DNA from: Pantoea allii
GTDB lineage: Bacteria > Pseudomonadota > Gammaproteobacteria > Enterobacterales > Enterobacteriaceae
Assembly (NCBI RefSeq): GCF_002307475.1
Contig: NZ_NTMH01000051.1
Span: forward strand, 1 to 37,041
Direction of reading: 5' to 3'
DNA: 37,041 nucleotides
The translations under genes and the position numbers were made by a program. How positions within the stretch are numbered: position 1 is the first letter of the stretch; every line of letters begins with the position of its first letter. The notes beneath the pieces were generated by a model. That model saw only the letters and a program-made list of their open reading frames with translations. It did no database searches and had not been told where the DNA came from. Of this stretch, positions 16,590 to 24,026 are shown piece after piece.

Positions 16590-17285
16590 TTACACCGGCG
16601 GCAGATCAAACAGCAGAACTTCTGCGTCGCTGTCGGCCTCAAGCACAAGACGGCTTTCATCCCAGACGGCAAAGGCATCGCTGTTTGAAGCTGGCTGACC
16701 ATTCACTTTCACCTCGCCCTTCACGACCTGGACCCAGATACGGCGGCCCGCATCAAGAGTCACGCTGTCGCTATCACCCGCAGCAAACACCCAGCGCGAC
16801 AATGTCATGTCCTGCCAGACTTTGAGCGAGCCGTCACGCGCGTCCGGCGTCAGAATAAACTGACGGCCCTGTACGTCCGGGAAGCGACGCTGAGCGTAGC
16901 GCGGCTCAATACCGGTGCGCTCTGGAATAATCCAGATTTGATAAAGGTGCAGGGGTTCGGTTTTGCTGGCGTTATATTCTGAATGACGCACGCCCGTACC
17001 GGCACTCATAATCTGAAATTCGCCCGCCGGAATCTGCTCTTTATTCCCCATGCTGTCCTGATGTTCAACCGTACCCGACAACACATAGGTCAAAATTTCC
17101 ATATCTTTATGGGGATGCGTACCAAAGCCCTGGCCCGGGTCGATCACGTCTTCGTTAATGACGCGCAACGCCGAGAAGCCCATAAAATTCGCGTCGTGAT
17201 AGTTGGCAAATGAAAAAGTATGCCAGCTGTCCAGCCAGCCATGATTCGCGTGACCACGTTCTTCAGCTTTACGTAAATAGATCAT
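16590..17285 (-). CDS. yhhW: Pirin-family protein YhhW (quercetinase-like)
   Basis: Bicupin pirin. The ATG at 17285 gives 231 residues beginning MIYLRKAEERGHANHGWLDS. A GAGGAG site lies 8 nt upstream, and an alternative TTG two codons earlier is too close to it. Metal ligands expected in the family are present: His57 and His59 in GTHPHKD, His101 and Glu103 in RHSEYN. The E. coli protein has in vitro quercetin 2,3-dioxygenase activity, but the natural substrate is unknown. In E. coli yhhX separates yhhW from ryhB; here yhhX is absent. Confidence 0.93.
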   Translation of the reverse strand: MIYLRKAEERGHANHGWLDSWHTFSFANYHDANFMGFSALRVINEDVIDPGQGFGTHPHKDMEILTYVLSGTVEHQDSMGNKEQIPAGEFQIMSAGTGVRHSEYNASKTEPLHLYQIWIIPERTGIEPRYAQRRFPDVQGRQFILTPDARDGSLKVWQDMTLSRWVFAAGDSDSVTLDAGRRIWVQVVKGEVKVNGQPASNSDAFAVWDESRLVLEADSDAEVLLFDLPPV

Positions 17286-17432
17286 GTTCAAATCTCCTCA
17301 ATGTTTTTTATAGTGTGGTATCAGGTGGAAAAGATTGATAGCTGAAAAACTTCACCTCTCTGTTCAAAAATTATGAACATTGAATGAAGGGTTGTTGAAA
17401 GGCGCTGAAGAAGGTGTCGCGGAGAGTGGGCA

Positions 17433-17523
17433 AAAAAAAGCCAGCACGTGGCTGGCTAAATAATACTGGAAGCAATGTGAGCAATGTCGTGCTTTCTAAA
17501 GTGTCGCTGACACCGGAGAACGC
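17433..17523 (-). ncRNA. ryhB: RyhB small regulatory RNA
   Basis: Fur-repressed, Hfq-dependent RNA that lowers synthesis of non-essential iron proteins during iron shortage. The minus strand carries the conserved pairing core, including GACATTGCTCACATTGC, at 17461-17493. It is followed by the terminator stem AGCCAGC/GCTGGCT (17439-17445 with 17451-17457) and a run of eight T. The predicted start GCG at 17523 follows a TATTAT -10 by 6 nt, giving about 91 nt against 90 in E. coli. The 5' part differs in sequence but keeps a small stem-loop (GTGTC-AGC-GACAC, 17501-17513). Its position upstream of yhhY matches E. coli. Confidence 0.95.
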
Positions 17524-17529
17524 ATAGCA

Positions 17530-17559
17530 ATAATAATCATTATCATTCGCGTCTGTAAA
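17530..17559 (-). promoter_or_regulatory. ryhB promoter
   Basis: On the minus strand a -35 TTTACA (17554-17559) and -10 TATTAT (17530-17535) are separated by 18 bp. The -10 ends 6 nt before the predicted RyhB start at 17523. The Fur box overlaps the -10 and spacer. Confidence 0.75.
17531..17545. promoter_or_regulatory. Fur box controlling ryhB
   Basis: TAATAATCATTATCA matches the 7-1-7 Fur consensus TGATAATNATTATCA at 14 of 15 positions. It overlaps the ryhB -10 region, the right place for repression by iron-loaded Fur. It also lies about 100 bp upstream of yhhY on the other strand, so an effect on yhhY is conceivable but not indicated. Confidence 0.9.
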
Positions 17560-17647
17560 GTCTTTTTGCGCATTATTTTCATTGACGTCCAACGTGAATT
17601 CCTTGATGTTTAAAGGGTTTATCGCGCCACCCACAAGGAAAATAGCC

Positions 17648-18142
17648 ATGAGCCCAGTGACCATCCGTCATGCCATTCCCACGGATGCGCCCGCATTAAC
17701 GCGCCTCTATAGTCAGCCGGAGACCCAGGCGGCGACGCTGCACTTGCCCTATCCATCACCCACGCTGTGGGAGCAAAAACTTAGCCATCCGCGCGCGGGC
17801 GTACATATGCTCGTGGCGTGTCTCGATGAGCAGGTTGTTGGGCAACTGACGCTTGAGGCCATGACGGCTGCGCGGCGTCGGCACTGTGCCACCCTAGGAA
17901 TGGGCGTCGATCCGGCGTTTCATCGTCGGGGCATTGGCAAAGCTCTGATGGCGGCCATGATCGATCTGTGCGACAACTGGCTACAGATTACGCGTATTGA
18001 ACTCTCGGTATTTACCGACAATGACAAAGCGATAGAGCTCTATCACGCGTTCGGTTTCCGGATTGAAGGCACCGCGCAAGGCTATGCCATGCGCGACGGT
18101 GCCATGATTGATACACATTATATGGCGAGACTGAAAGTATAG
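17648..18142 (+). CDS. yhhY: GNAT acetyltransferase YhhY (L-amino acid N-acetyltransferase)
   Basis: A 164-residue GNAT protein resembling E. coli YhhY (also called AaaT, which N-acetylates L-phenylalanine and L-methionine). The start at 17648 follows AAGGA with a 10-nt gap and gives MSPVTIRHAIPTDAPALTRL. An upstream in-frame ATG (17582) would run through the region before the gene and has no RBS. The acetyl-CoA loop VDPAFHRRGIGKALM is near residues 90-105, and the C-terminal motif AIELYHAFGFRIEGT fits the family. Substrate assignment is from the family. It is followed by its own terminator. Confidence 0.88.
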   Translation: MSPVTIRHAIPTDAPALTRLYSQPETQAATLHLPYPSPTLWEQKLSHPRAGVHMLVACLDEQVVGQLTLEAMTAARRRHCATLGMGVDPAFHRRGIGKALMAAMIDLCDNWLQITRIELSVFTDNDKAIELYHAFGFRIEGTAQGYAMRDGAMIDTHYMARLKV

Positions 18143-18148
18143 CGTGAC

Positions 18149-18172
18149 GGGCAACCCCAAGGTTGCCCTTTT
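18149..18172 (+). terminator. Intrinsic terminator of yhhY
   Basis: GGGCAACC-CCAA-GGTTGCCC is a perfect 8-bp stem with a 4-nt loop, followed by TTTT. It starts 6 nt after the yhhY stop on the plus strand. The convergent ggt stop lies immediately beyond, and the hairpin could also act on ggt transcripts, though no U-run is present in that direction. Confidence 0.88.
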
Positions 18173-18175
18173 AAA

Positions 18176-19927
18176 TCAATATCCTGCACTCAGATCGTCT
18201 ACAGAGCGCGGATCAGAAGCCCCGTAGAGCGTTCCGTCAGGTCCAATCATAATACTTTGTGTACTGCCCATCGACGGCAGAACTTTCACATGCTGACCTT
18301 TGGCTTCCAGCAACCGCAAGGTATCCGGGCTGAACCCCTTCTCAACCCGCAGTTGATCGGGCAGCCACTGGTGATGGAAGCGTGGAGCATTGGTTGCCTC
18401 TGCCACGTTCATACCGTAATCAATGCTGTTTACCACCATCTGTAATACCGTCGTGATAATGCGGCTACCGCCAGGGCTGCCCGTTACCAGCCAGGTTTTC
18501 CCGTCTTTCGCCACGATAGTCGGTGACATCGAAGAGAGCGGACGTTTCCTGGCCTGCACGGCATTGGCTTCGCCACCGACTAACCCATAAACATTTGGCG
18601 TACCCGGCTTGGCTGAGAAATCATCCATCTGGTTATTCATCAGAATGCCGCTGTTACCGGCGACGATACCGCTGCCGAAGTAGGTGTTAAGCGTATAGGT
18701 GACAGCGACCGCATTGCCACTTTTGTCCACAACCGAAAAATGGGTGGTTTGGTTGCTTTCATACGGAGCCAGTTTACCCGGCTTGATGTCGCTGGACGGG
18801 CGGGCTTTGGCAATATCAATCTGCTGCGCCAGGGACTTCGCATAGGCTTTACTGGTCAGCGCCTGCCACGGCACCTTAACGAAATCCGGGTCGCCGAGAT
18901 ATTCTGAACGGTCCGCGTAGGCATATTTCTCCGCTTCCGCCATAACCTGCATCGCGTCCGCACTGCCGAAGCCCATTTTGCCCAGGTCAAAATTTTCCAG
19001 GATATTGAGGATCTGCACAATATGAATACCGCCCGATGAAGGCGGTGGCATGGAGAACACCTCATAGCCACGATAGGTGCCGCTGACAGGCTTGCGTTCA
19101 ACCGCGTGATAGGCTGCTAAATCGGCTTTATTGATTAACCCACCATGCTGGGCCATTTCGGCAGCGATTTGATCGGCAATTTTCCCTTTATAGAAGGCAT
19201 CCGGGCCTTGCTGAGCAATCAACTGTAAGCTGTGGGCCAGATTTTTTTGTACCAGACGGTCGCCCTTTATCCACGGCGTGCCATCTGGCTTATAGAAAAT
19301 GGCTTTGCTGTTGGGATGCGTGATCAGCACTTCCTTTCCGTAGGTTTTCAGATCATCAGCCAGCGCATCGTTGACGACAAAACCGTCACGCGCCAGTTTA
19401 ATGGCGGGAGCCAGCAGCTTGCTGAGCGGCAGCGTGCCATATTTGTTGACGGCTAAAGCAAAACCCGCCACGGTGCCGGGCGTACCTGAGGCCAGATGTG
19501 AAGTGAGTGAAAGCTTGCTATCGGCATTTCCCTCCTTATCCAGGAACATGTCGCGTGAAGCCGCCGCCGGGGCCATTTCACGGAAATCGATGGCCGTGGT
19601 CTGTCCTGATGCCGTGCGCAGCAGCATAAAGCCCCCACCGCCCAGGTTGCCCGCCTGCGGATGCGTCACCGCTAGCGCAAAACCTACCGCAACGGCGGCA
19701 TCCACCGCGTTACCGCCCTGGCGCAGGATATCAACGCCGACCTGGGTTGCCAGCGCATCCACTGAGGCCACCATACCGTTATGCGCCTTAACCGGATGAA
19801 ACGTATCGCTGTCGATACCATAAGAGACTGGCGGTGCCTGAACCGGCGCGGCACCCGCCCCGGTCACAACAGTAAAACTCATCAATAATGACCAGCCCAG
19901 CTGGCGAAGTTTGCCTTGCATCATCAT
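18176..19927 (-). CDS. ggt: Periplasmic gamma-glutamyltranspeptidase Ggt
   Basis: Ntn-hydrolase that cleaves or transfers the gamma-glutamyl group of glutathione in the periplasm. The precursor autoprocesses into large and small subunits before the nucleophile Thr, here about Thr395 in ESNQTTHFSVVD. Other family marks are QAGNLGGGGFM, SMPPPSSGGIH, LNNQMDDFSAKPG, PLSSMSPTI and VTGSPGGSRIITTV. An N-terminal signal peptide of about 26 residues with an AxA cleavage site (GAGA-APV) is visible. Three ATGs in a row occur at 19927, 19924 and 19921; I chose the first. A GTG at 19945 is possible but unsupported. The product is 583 residues against 580 in E. coli. Confidence 0.95.
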   Translation of the reverse strand: MMMQGKLRQLGWSLLMSFTVVTGAGAAPVQAPPVSYGIDSDTFHPVKAHNGMVASVDALATQVGVDILRQGGNAVDAAVAVGFALAVTHPQAGNLGGGGFMLLRTASGQTTAIDFREMAPAAASRDMFLDKEGNADSKLSLTSHLASGTPGTVAGFALAVNKYGTLPLSKLLAPAIKLARDGFVVNDALADDLKTYGKEVLITHPNSKAIFYKPDGTPWIKGDRLVQKNLAHSLQLIAQQGPDAFYKGKIADQIAAEMAQHGGLINKADLAAYHAVERKPVSGTYRGYEVFSMPPPSSGGIHIVQILNILENFDLGKMGFGSADAMQVMAEAEKYAYADRSEYLGDPDFVKVPWQALTSKAYAKSLAQQIDIAKARPSSDIKPGKLAPYESNQTTHFSVVDKSGNAVAVTYTLNTYFGSGIVAGNSGILMNNQMDDFSAKPGTPNVYGLVGGEANAVQARKRPLSSMSPTIVAKDGKTWLVTGSPGGSRIITTVLQMVVNSIDYGMNVAEATNAPRFHHQWLPDQLRVEKGFSPDTLRLLEAKGQHVKVLPSMGSTQSIMIGPDGTLYGASDPRSVDDLSAGY

Positions 19928-20130
19928 GTTGTTTCCACTCCCCACTTTTATTTACATTTCTTTATTCTTTATGTAACTGACTACAAACACAGTCGAATAT
20001 CAAGAAGTAACGCAAATTCAGCGCACTCCTGGAGCAGTAATTTGAACTCGTGCATAAACTTATCTGCACGACCCCGTGACCCGATTCGGGCATGCGCACA
20101 CAGCATCCGGTCGTTTACTGGAGGATAAAA

Positions 20131-20427
20131 ATGAAAAAGTGGCTTATGGTTTTCGCCGCCCTGTTGCCGTTAACCGGCATGGCAAACATGTTGAATAAGA
20201 CCAACAATCCTAATCAACCTGGCTATAACCCCAGCCAGCAGCGAATGCAAACGCAGATGCTCAATCAGTCGCAGCAACAGCAGAATAAACTGCAGCAGGA
20301 CCAGCAGCGTCAGAACCAGGATTTACAGCGGAAATTGCAGGAACAGCGGGACAGTGCCCAGCAGCGCGTAATTAAATCGCAGCCGGGCCAGCAGCAGAAT
20401 CAACAGACTCAACAGAATTCGTATTAA
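20131..20427 (+). CDS. yhhA: Gln-rich exported protein YhhA (DUF2756)
   Basis: A 98-residue protein with a Sec signal peptide (MKKWLMVFAALLPLTGMA) and a mature part dominated by Gln, Asn and Arg. The NNPNQPGYNPSQQRMQTQM segment is characteristic of YhhA/DUF2756, followed by Q-rich, probably helical or coiled-coil sequence. The start is set by GGAGG six nucleotides upstream; an in-frame ATG at 20092 precedes it but lacks a signal peptide. It is shorter than E. coli YhhA (about 146 residues). Function is unknown. It sits between ggt (divergent) and ugpQ (convergent), as in E. coli, and its stop codon overlaps that of ugpQ. Confidence 0.85.
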   Translation: MKKWLMVFAALLPLTGMANMLNKTNNPNQPGYNPSQQRMQTQMLNQSQQQQNKLQQDQQRQNQDLQRKLQEQRDSAQQRVIKSQPGQQQNQQTQQNSY

Positions 20428-21167
20428 CTAAAATCGGGGCCAATCAGGTCGATGCTGTCGGTACAGATGGCATCGACGCCCCATTTCAGCAGCGTTCTGG
20501 CCCGGTCAGGGCTGTTGACGGTGTAAACCAGAATACGCAGATCGGCCTCTTTTAGCTCTGCCACCCGCGCTTCGGTTAAAACCTTGTGATTCAGATGAAT
20601 TGAGGTGCAGTCCAGCGCGCGAGTTTTCTCTTTCCATGCCGTATCCCAACTGTGAGATAACAGCCCACGCGGTAGCTGAGGCTCAGCCTGCATAGCGGCT
20701 TCCAGCGCCGCATACGAAAAAGAAGAAAGCAGCGGCAAGGTTTGCCCCTGCCACAGCGTTGCCGCTGCCTGAGCGATAGCGCGCCCGGTTTCCGCGTCCG
20801 TTCCTGTTGTGGGTTTAATTTCGATGTTTGCCATCATGCCATGCTGACGGCAGCGTTCTGCCACCTCATCCAGCCGGGCAAGTTTTTCGCCCTGGAAGAC
20901 GTCACTAAACCAACTGCCAGCATCGAGTTGCGACAGCTTGTCCCATAGCAGCTCACCGGCAACGCCCCAGCCGTTACTGGTGCGATCTAACGTATCGTCA
21001 TGCAGCAGGAAGATGTGCGCATCGGCCGACAATTTGGCGTCAAATTCAATCATCAGATGGCCATATTTTGCCCCCACATCAATCGCCGCAAGAGTATTTT
21101 CCGGGGCGAGTTTGCCACCGCCACGATGGGCGACGATCGACGGATAAGGCCACAGTTTTTTGCTCAT
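20424..21167 (-). CDS. ugpQ: Glycerophosphodiester phosphodiesterase UgpQ
   Basis: Cytoplasmic hydrolase releasing glycerol-3-phosphate from glycerophosphodiesters imported by UgpBAEC. The ATG at 21167 overlaps the ugpC TGA as ATGA, giving 247 residues as in E. coli; a further-upstream in-frame ATG (21230) inside ugpC is rejected. GDPD motifs are the N-terminal AHRGGGKLAPENTLAA, EFDAKLSADAHIFLLHDDTLDRTSNG, the metal-binding NIEIKP and the C-terminal WGVDAICTDSIDL. It is the last gene of the ugp operon. The stop codon shares bases with the stop of convergent yhhA (20424-20427). Confidence 0.96.
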   Translation of the reverse strand: MSKKLWPYPSIVAHRGGGKLAPENTLAAIDVGAKYGHLMIEFDAKLSADAHIFLLHDDTLDRTSNGWGVAGELLWDKLSQLDAGSWFSDVFQGEKLARLDEVAERCRQHGMMANIEIKPTTGTDAETGRAIAQAAATLWQGQTLPLLSSFSYAALEAAMQAEPQLPRGLLSHSWDTAWKEKTRALDCTSIHLNHKVLTEARVAELKEADLRILVYTVNSPDRARTLLKWGVDAICTDSIDLIGPDFS

Positions 21168-22237
21168 TCCAGACGTTTCCCGTGCGTTGAATCGAAGAAA
21201 TGTAGCGACCCTACAGGCAGATGTAACCATAAGGTACTGCCTGCTTCAGGGCGCTCGCTGTGTGGCAAGCGTACCACTAAACGCGCCTCACCGATGCGGC
21301 CGTGTGCCAGATTATCCGCGCCCAACATTTCCAGGGTTTCCACCCGGAACGGAATGCCGCCCTGCTCCTGGCTGGTGATCTGAATATGTTCGGGTCGGAC
21401 GCCCAGTACCACAGGACGATTGGCCCACTTCGCTTTCCCCTCGCCAACGGCGATGCCGTGAGAGGCATCAACCGTAAAGCGTGAGCCATCCTGGCTGATA
21501 TTGCCATGGATCAGATTCATGGCCGGTGAACCCATAAATGAAGCCACAAACTGGCTTGCTGGTCGTTCATAGACCTCAACCGGTGTGCCGATCTGCTCAA
21601 GAATCCCTTTATTCATGACCATAACGCGCTGGGCCAGCGTCATCGCCTCTACCTGATCGTGCGTCACGTATAAGCTGGTGGTTTGCAAACGACGATGCAG
21701 CTGCTGAAGCTCCAGCCGCATCTGAACGCGCAGTCGGGCATCAAGGTTAGAGAGTGGCTCATCAAACAGAAAGACGGCTGGCTCACGCACAATGGCGCGT
21801 CCCATGGCAACGCGCTGGCGCTGCCCACCGGATAACTCGCGTGGACGGCGCGTCAGCAGATGATCCAGCTCCAGGCTCCGCGCGGCTTCCAGCACCCGTT
21901 GACGAACCTGTTCTTTGCTCATGCCGCGAATTTTCAGGCCATAGGCCATGTTCTCTTCAACGGACATATGGGGATAGAGCGCATAGTTTTGGAACACCAT
22001 GGCAATGCCGCGATCTTTCGGCTCTTCATGGGTCACGCGTTTATCGGCTATATAGATATCACCAGAGGTTACCCGTTCGAGTCCGGCGACCATGCGCAAC
22101 AGCGTGGATTTGCCGCAGCCGGAGGGGCCAACCATAACCATAAACTCACCGTCATTAATCGTGACGTTGAGCGGTTGGATGATCTGATTTTTACCGTCGT
22201 AAGACTTGGTCACCGCCTGAAGGGTTACGCCTGCCAT
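21164..22237 (-). CDS. ugpC: sn-glycerol-3-phosphate ABC transporter ATPase UgpC
   Basis: ATPase subunit of the UgpBAEC importer, of the MalK type. The 357-residue product has Walker A GPSGCGKST at residues 37-45, Q-loop VFQNYALYPHM, signature LSGGQRQR, Walker B VFLFDEPLSNLD and the H-loop in YVTHDQVEA. A C-terminal TOBE regulatory domain (about 240-357) includes LGVRPEHI. Start is 2 bp after the ugpE stop. It couples ATP hydrolysis to import of glycerol-3-phosphate and glycerophosphodiesters. E. coli UgpC is functionally exchangeable with MalK. Confidence 0.96.
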   Translation of the reverse strand: MAGVTLQAVTKSYDGKNQIIQPLNVTINDGEFMVMVGPSGCGKSTLLRMVAGLERVTSGDIYIADKRVTHEEPKDRGIAMVFQNYALYPHMSVEENMAYGLKIRGMSKEQVRQRVLEAARSLELDHLLTRRPRELSGGQRQRVAMGRAIVREPAVFLFDEPLSNLDARLRVQMRLELQQLHRRLQTTSLYVTHDQVEAMTLAQRVMVMNKGILEQIGTPVEVYERPASQFVASFMGSPAMNLIHGNISQDGSRFTVDASHGIAVGEGKAKWANRPVVLGVRPEHIQITSQEQGGIPFRVETLEMLGADNLAHGRIGEARLVVRLPHSERPEAGSTLWLHLPVGSLHFFDSTHGKRLE

Positions 22238-22239
22238 CT

Positions 22240-23085
22240 CTATTTCTCGCTCTCAACCAGACCACGCACAAAGGCGCGCTGCATAACAAATACCACCACT
22301 ACCGGTGGAATCAGGGTTAATAACATTGCCGCCATCACTTCGTTCCACTGGGTCGGCGAACCACTGGTGGAGATCATGCTTTTGATCCCGGCCACGGCGG
22401 TGCCCAGGTTTGCGTTATCGATAATTAACAGGGGCCAGAGATACTGGTTCCAGCCGTAGATAAAGGTGATAACGAACAGCGCCGCCAGGTTGGTTTTCGA
22501 CAGGGGCAGCACAATGTCCCAGAAAAAACGCATCGCGCTGGCACCGTCAATGCGCGCCGCTTCGATTAACTCATCCGGCAGCGACATAAAAAACTGCCGA
22601 AACAGAAAGGTGGCGGTGGCCGAGGCCATCAGTGGCAGGGTCAGCCCGCTGTAGCTGTCCAGCAGGTTGAGATCGGCAATAACCTGCACTGTCGGGAAAA
22701 TACGCACTTCGACCGGCAGCATCAGGGTGATAAAGATCATCCAGAAGAACAGTGAGCGCAGCGGAAAACGAAACCACACCAGCGCAAAGGCCGACAGAAT
22801 CGACACCAGGATTTTGCCAATGGTTATCCCCAGCGCCATGATAACGCTGTTCATCAGCAGCACACTAAAGGCCGGGCCGTTGCCGTTCACGCCGCGCGTC
22901 CAGATGTGCGAAATGTTTTCCCACAGGTGCGTGCCGGGAATCAGCGTCATCGGGACGTTATACACGGCGTCGTTATCCAGGGTTGCCGCCACAAAGGCGA
23001 CATAGAGCGGAAACAGGATGGTCAGGATGCCGAGCACCAGCACCACATGGCTGAAAATGTCCAGCCCGCGACGATTTTCAATCAT
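22240..23085 (-). CDS. ugpE: sn-glycerol-3-phosphate ABC transporter permease UgpE
   Basis: Inner-membrane permease subunit, 281 residues with about six transmembrane helices. The EAA loop that contacts the ATPase reads ELIEAARIDGASAMRFFWDIVLPL (about residues 190-213, quoted from its central part). The ATG overlaps the ugpA stop as ATGA (23082-23085), indicating translational coupling. It pairs with UgpA to form the translocation channel. Confidence 0.95.
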   Translation of the reverse strand: MIENRRGLDIFSHVVLVLGILTILFPLYVAFVAATLDNDAVYNVPMTLIPGTHLWENISHIWTRGVNGNGPAFSVLLMNSVIMALGITIGKILVSILSAFALVWFRFPLRSLFFWMIFITLMLPVEVRIFPTVQVIADLNLLDSYSGLTLPLMASATATFLFRQFFMSLPDELIEAARIDGASAMRFFWDIVLPLSKTNLAALFVITFIYGWNQYLWPLLIIDNANLGTAVAGIKSMISTSGSPTQWNEVMAAMLLTLIPPVVVVFVMQRAFVRGLVESEK

Positions 23086-23969
23086 TGGTATTGCACCTTA
23101 CGCTCAACGAAGCGGAATTGAATGACCGTCAGGCCAATAACCAGCAGCATTAACACCACGGACTGTGCCGCTGAAGAGGAGAGATCCAGGCCGGTAAAAC
23201 CTTCCCGATAAATTTTATAGATAAGCGTCGTCGTCGCCTGTACCGGGCCACCGCCTGTCGCGGCATCAATGACCGGGAAGGTATCGAAGAAGGCATAAAT
23301 CAGGTTGACCACCAGCAGAAAGAAACTCACGGGCGTGATCAACGGCAGCGAAATCGAGAAGAAGCGACGCACCGGGCCTGCACCATCAATGGCGGCGGCT
23401 TCAACCAGTGACTTCGGTATCGACTGTAATGCGGCGAAAAAGAACAGGAAGTTGTAGCTCATCTGTTGCCACACCGAGGCCAGCACCACCAGAAACATGG
23501 CCTGTCCGCTGTTCTGAGCAAAGTTCCAGTTATAACCCATGTGGTTAAGCAGATAGCTTAATAAACCCAGACCGGGGCTGAACAGGAACATCCACAACAC
23601 GGCAGCAATAACCGGCGCCACCGCGTAGGGCAGCAACAGCAGCATCTGATAGAGCTTACGCAGGCGCACCACGTAGTCCACCAGCGCGGCCAGCAGTAAC
23701 GATGACACCATGCCAAAGAAAGCCACCATGCCGCTAAACTTGATGGTGGTCCAGAAGGTATCCAGATAAAGACCGTCGGCAAACAGCCGTTTGAAGTTGT
23801 CCAGCCCGACAAAGGTACTGGAGATACCGAAGGGATCAAGATTTTGCAGGGAATACCACAGGGCTTCACCGGCCGGCCAGACAAAGAAAATAGCGGTGAT
23901 CAAGAGCTGCGGCAGCACCAGAAAATAGGGTAACAGTCGATTGCGAAACACCGGGCGAGAGGGAGACAT
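23082..23969 (-). CDS. ugpA: sn-glycerol-3-phosphate ABC transporter permease UgpA
   Basis: The second permease subunit, 295 residues, MalF/UgpA type, with about six membrane segments. Its EAA loop is LVEAAAIDGAGPVRRFFSI. It begins MSPSRPVFRNRLLPYFLVLP, the family N-terminus. It is separated from ugpB by 57 bp containing a strong terminator-like hairpin (23991-24014), so its expression is probably lower than that of the binding protein. It overlaps ugpE by 4 bp. Confidence 0.95.
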   Translation of the reverse strand: MSPSRPVFRNRLLPYFLVLPQLLITAIFFVWPAGEALWYSLQNLDPFGISSTFVGLDNFKRLFADGLYLDTFWTTIKFSGMVAFFGMVSSLLLAALVDYVVRLRKLYQMLLLLPYAVAPVIAAVLWMFLFSPGLGLLSYLLNHMGYNWNFAQNSGQAMFLVVLASVWQQMSYNFLFFFAALQSIPKSLVEAAAIDGAGPVRRFFSISLPLITPVSFFLLVVNLIYAFFDTFPVIDAATGGGPVQATTTLIYKIYREGFTGLDLSSSAAQSVVLMLLVIGLTVIQFRFVERKVQYQ

Positions 23970-23990
23970 AGCGTTCTCTGACTTTTAAGG

Positions 23991-24014
23991 AAAAAAGGCC
24001 AGCCGCAGCTGGCC
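23991..24014 (-). terminator. Intercistronic terminator-like attenuator between ugpB and ugpA
   Basis: On the minus strand GGCCAGC-TGCG-GCTGGCC forms a 7-bp GC stem followed by TTTTTT, starting 12 nt after the ugpB stop. It has all the features of an intrinsic terminator inside the operon. Partial read-through would give excess UgpB over membrane components, a pattern common for periplasmic binding proteins. Confidence 0.8.
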
Positions 24015-24026
24015 CTGCAGAACGGA

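Noticed and set aside
17371..17664. 97-codon minus-strand open frame over the ryhB locus
   Set aside because: It runs through the ryhB promoter, RNA and terminator, has no ribosome site and no family resemblance. RyhB explains the sequence better.
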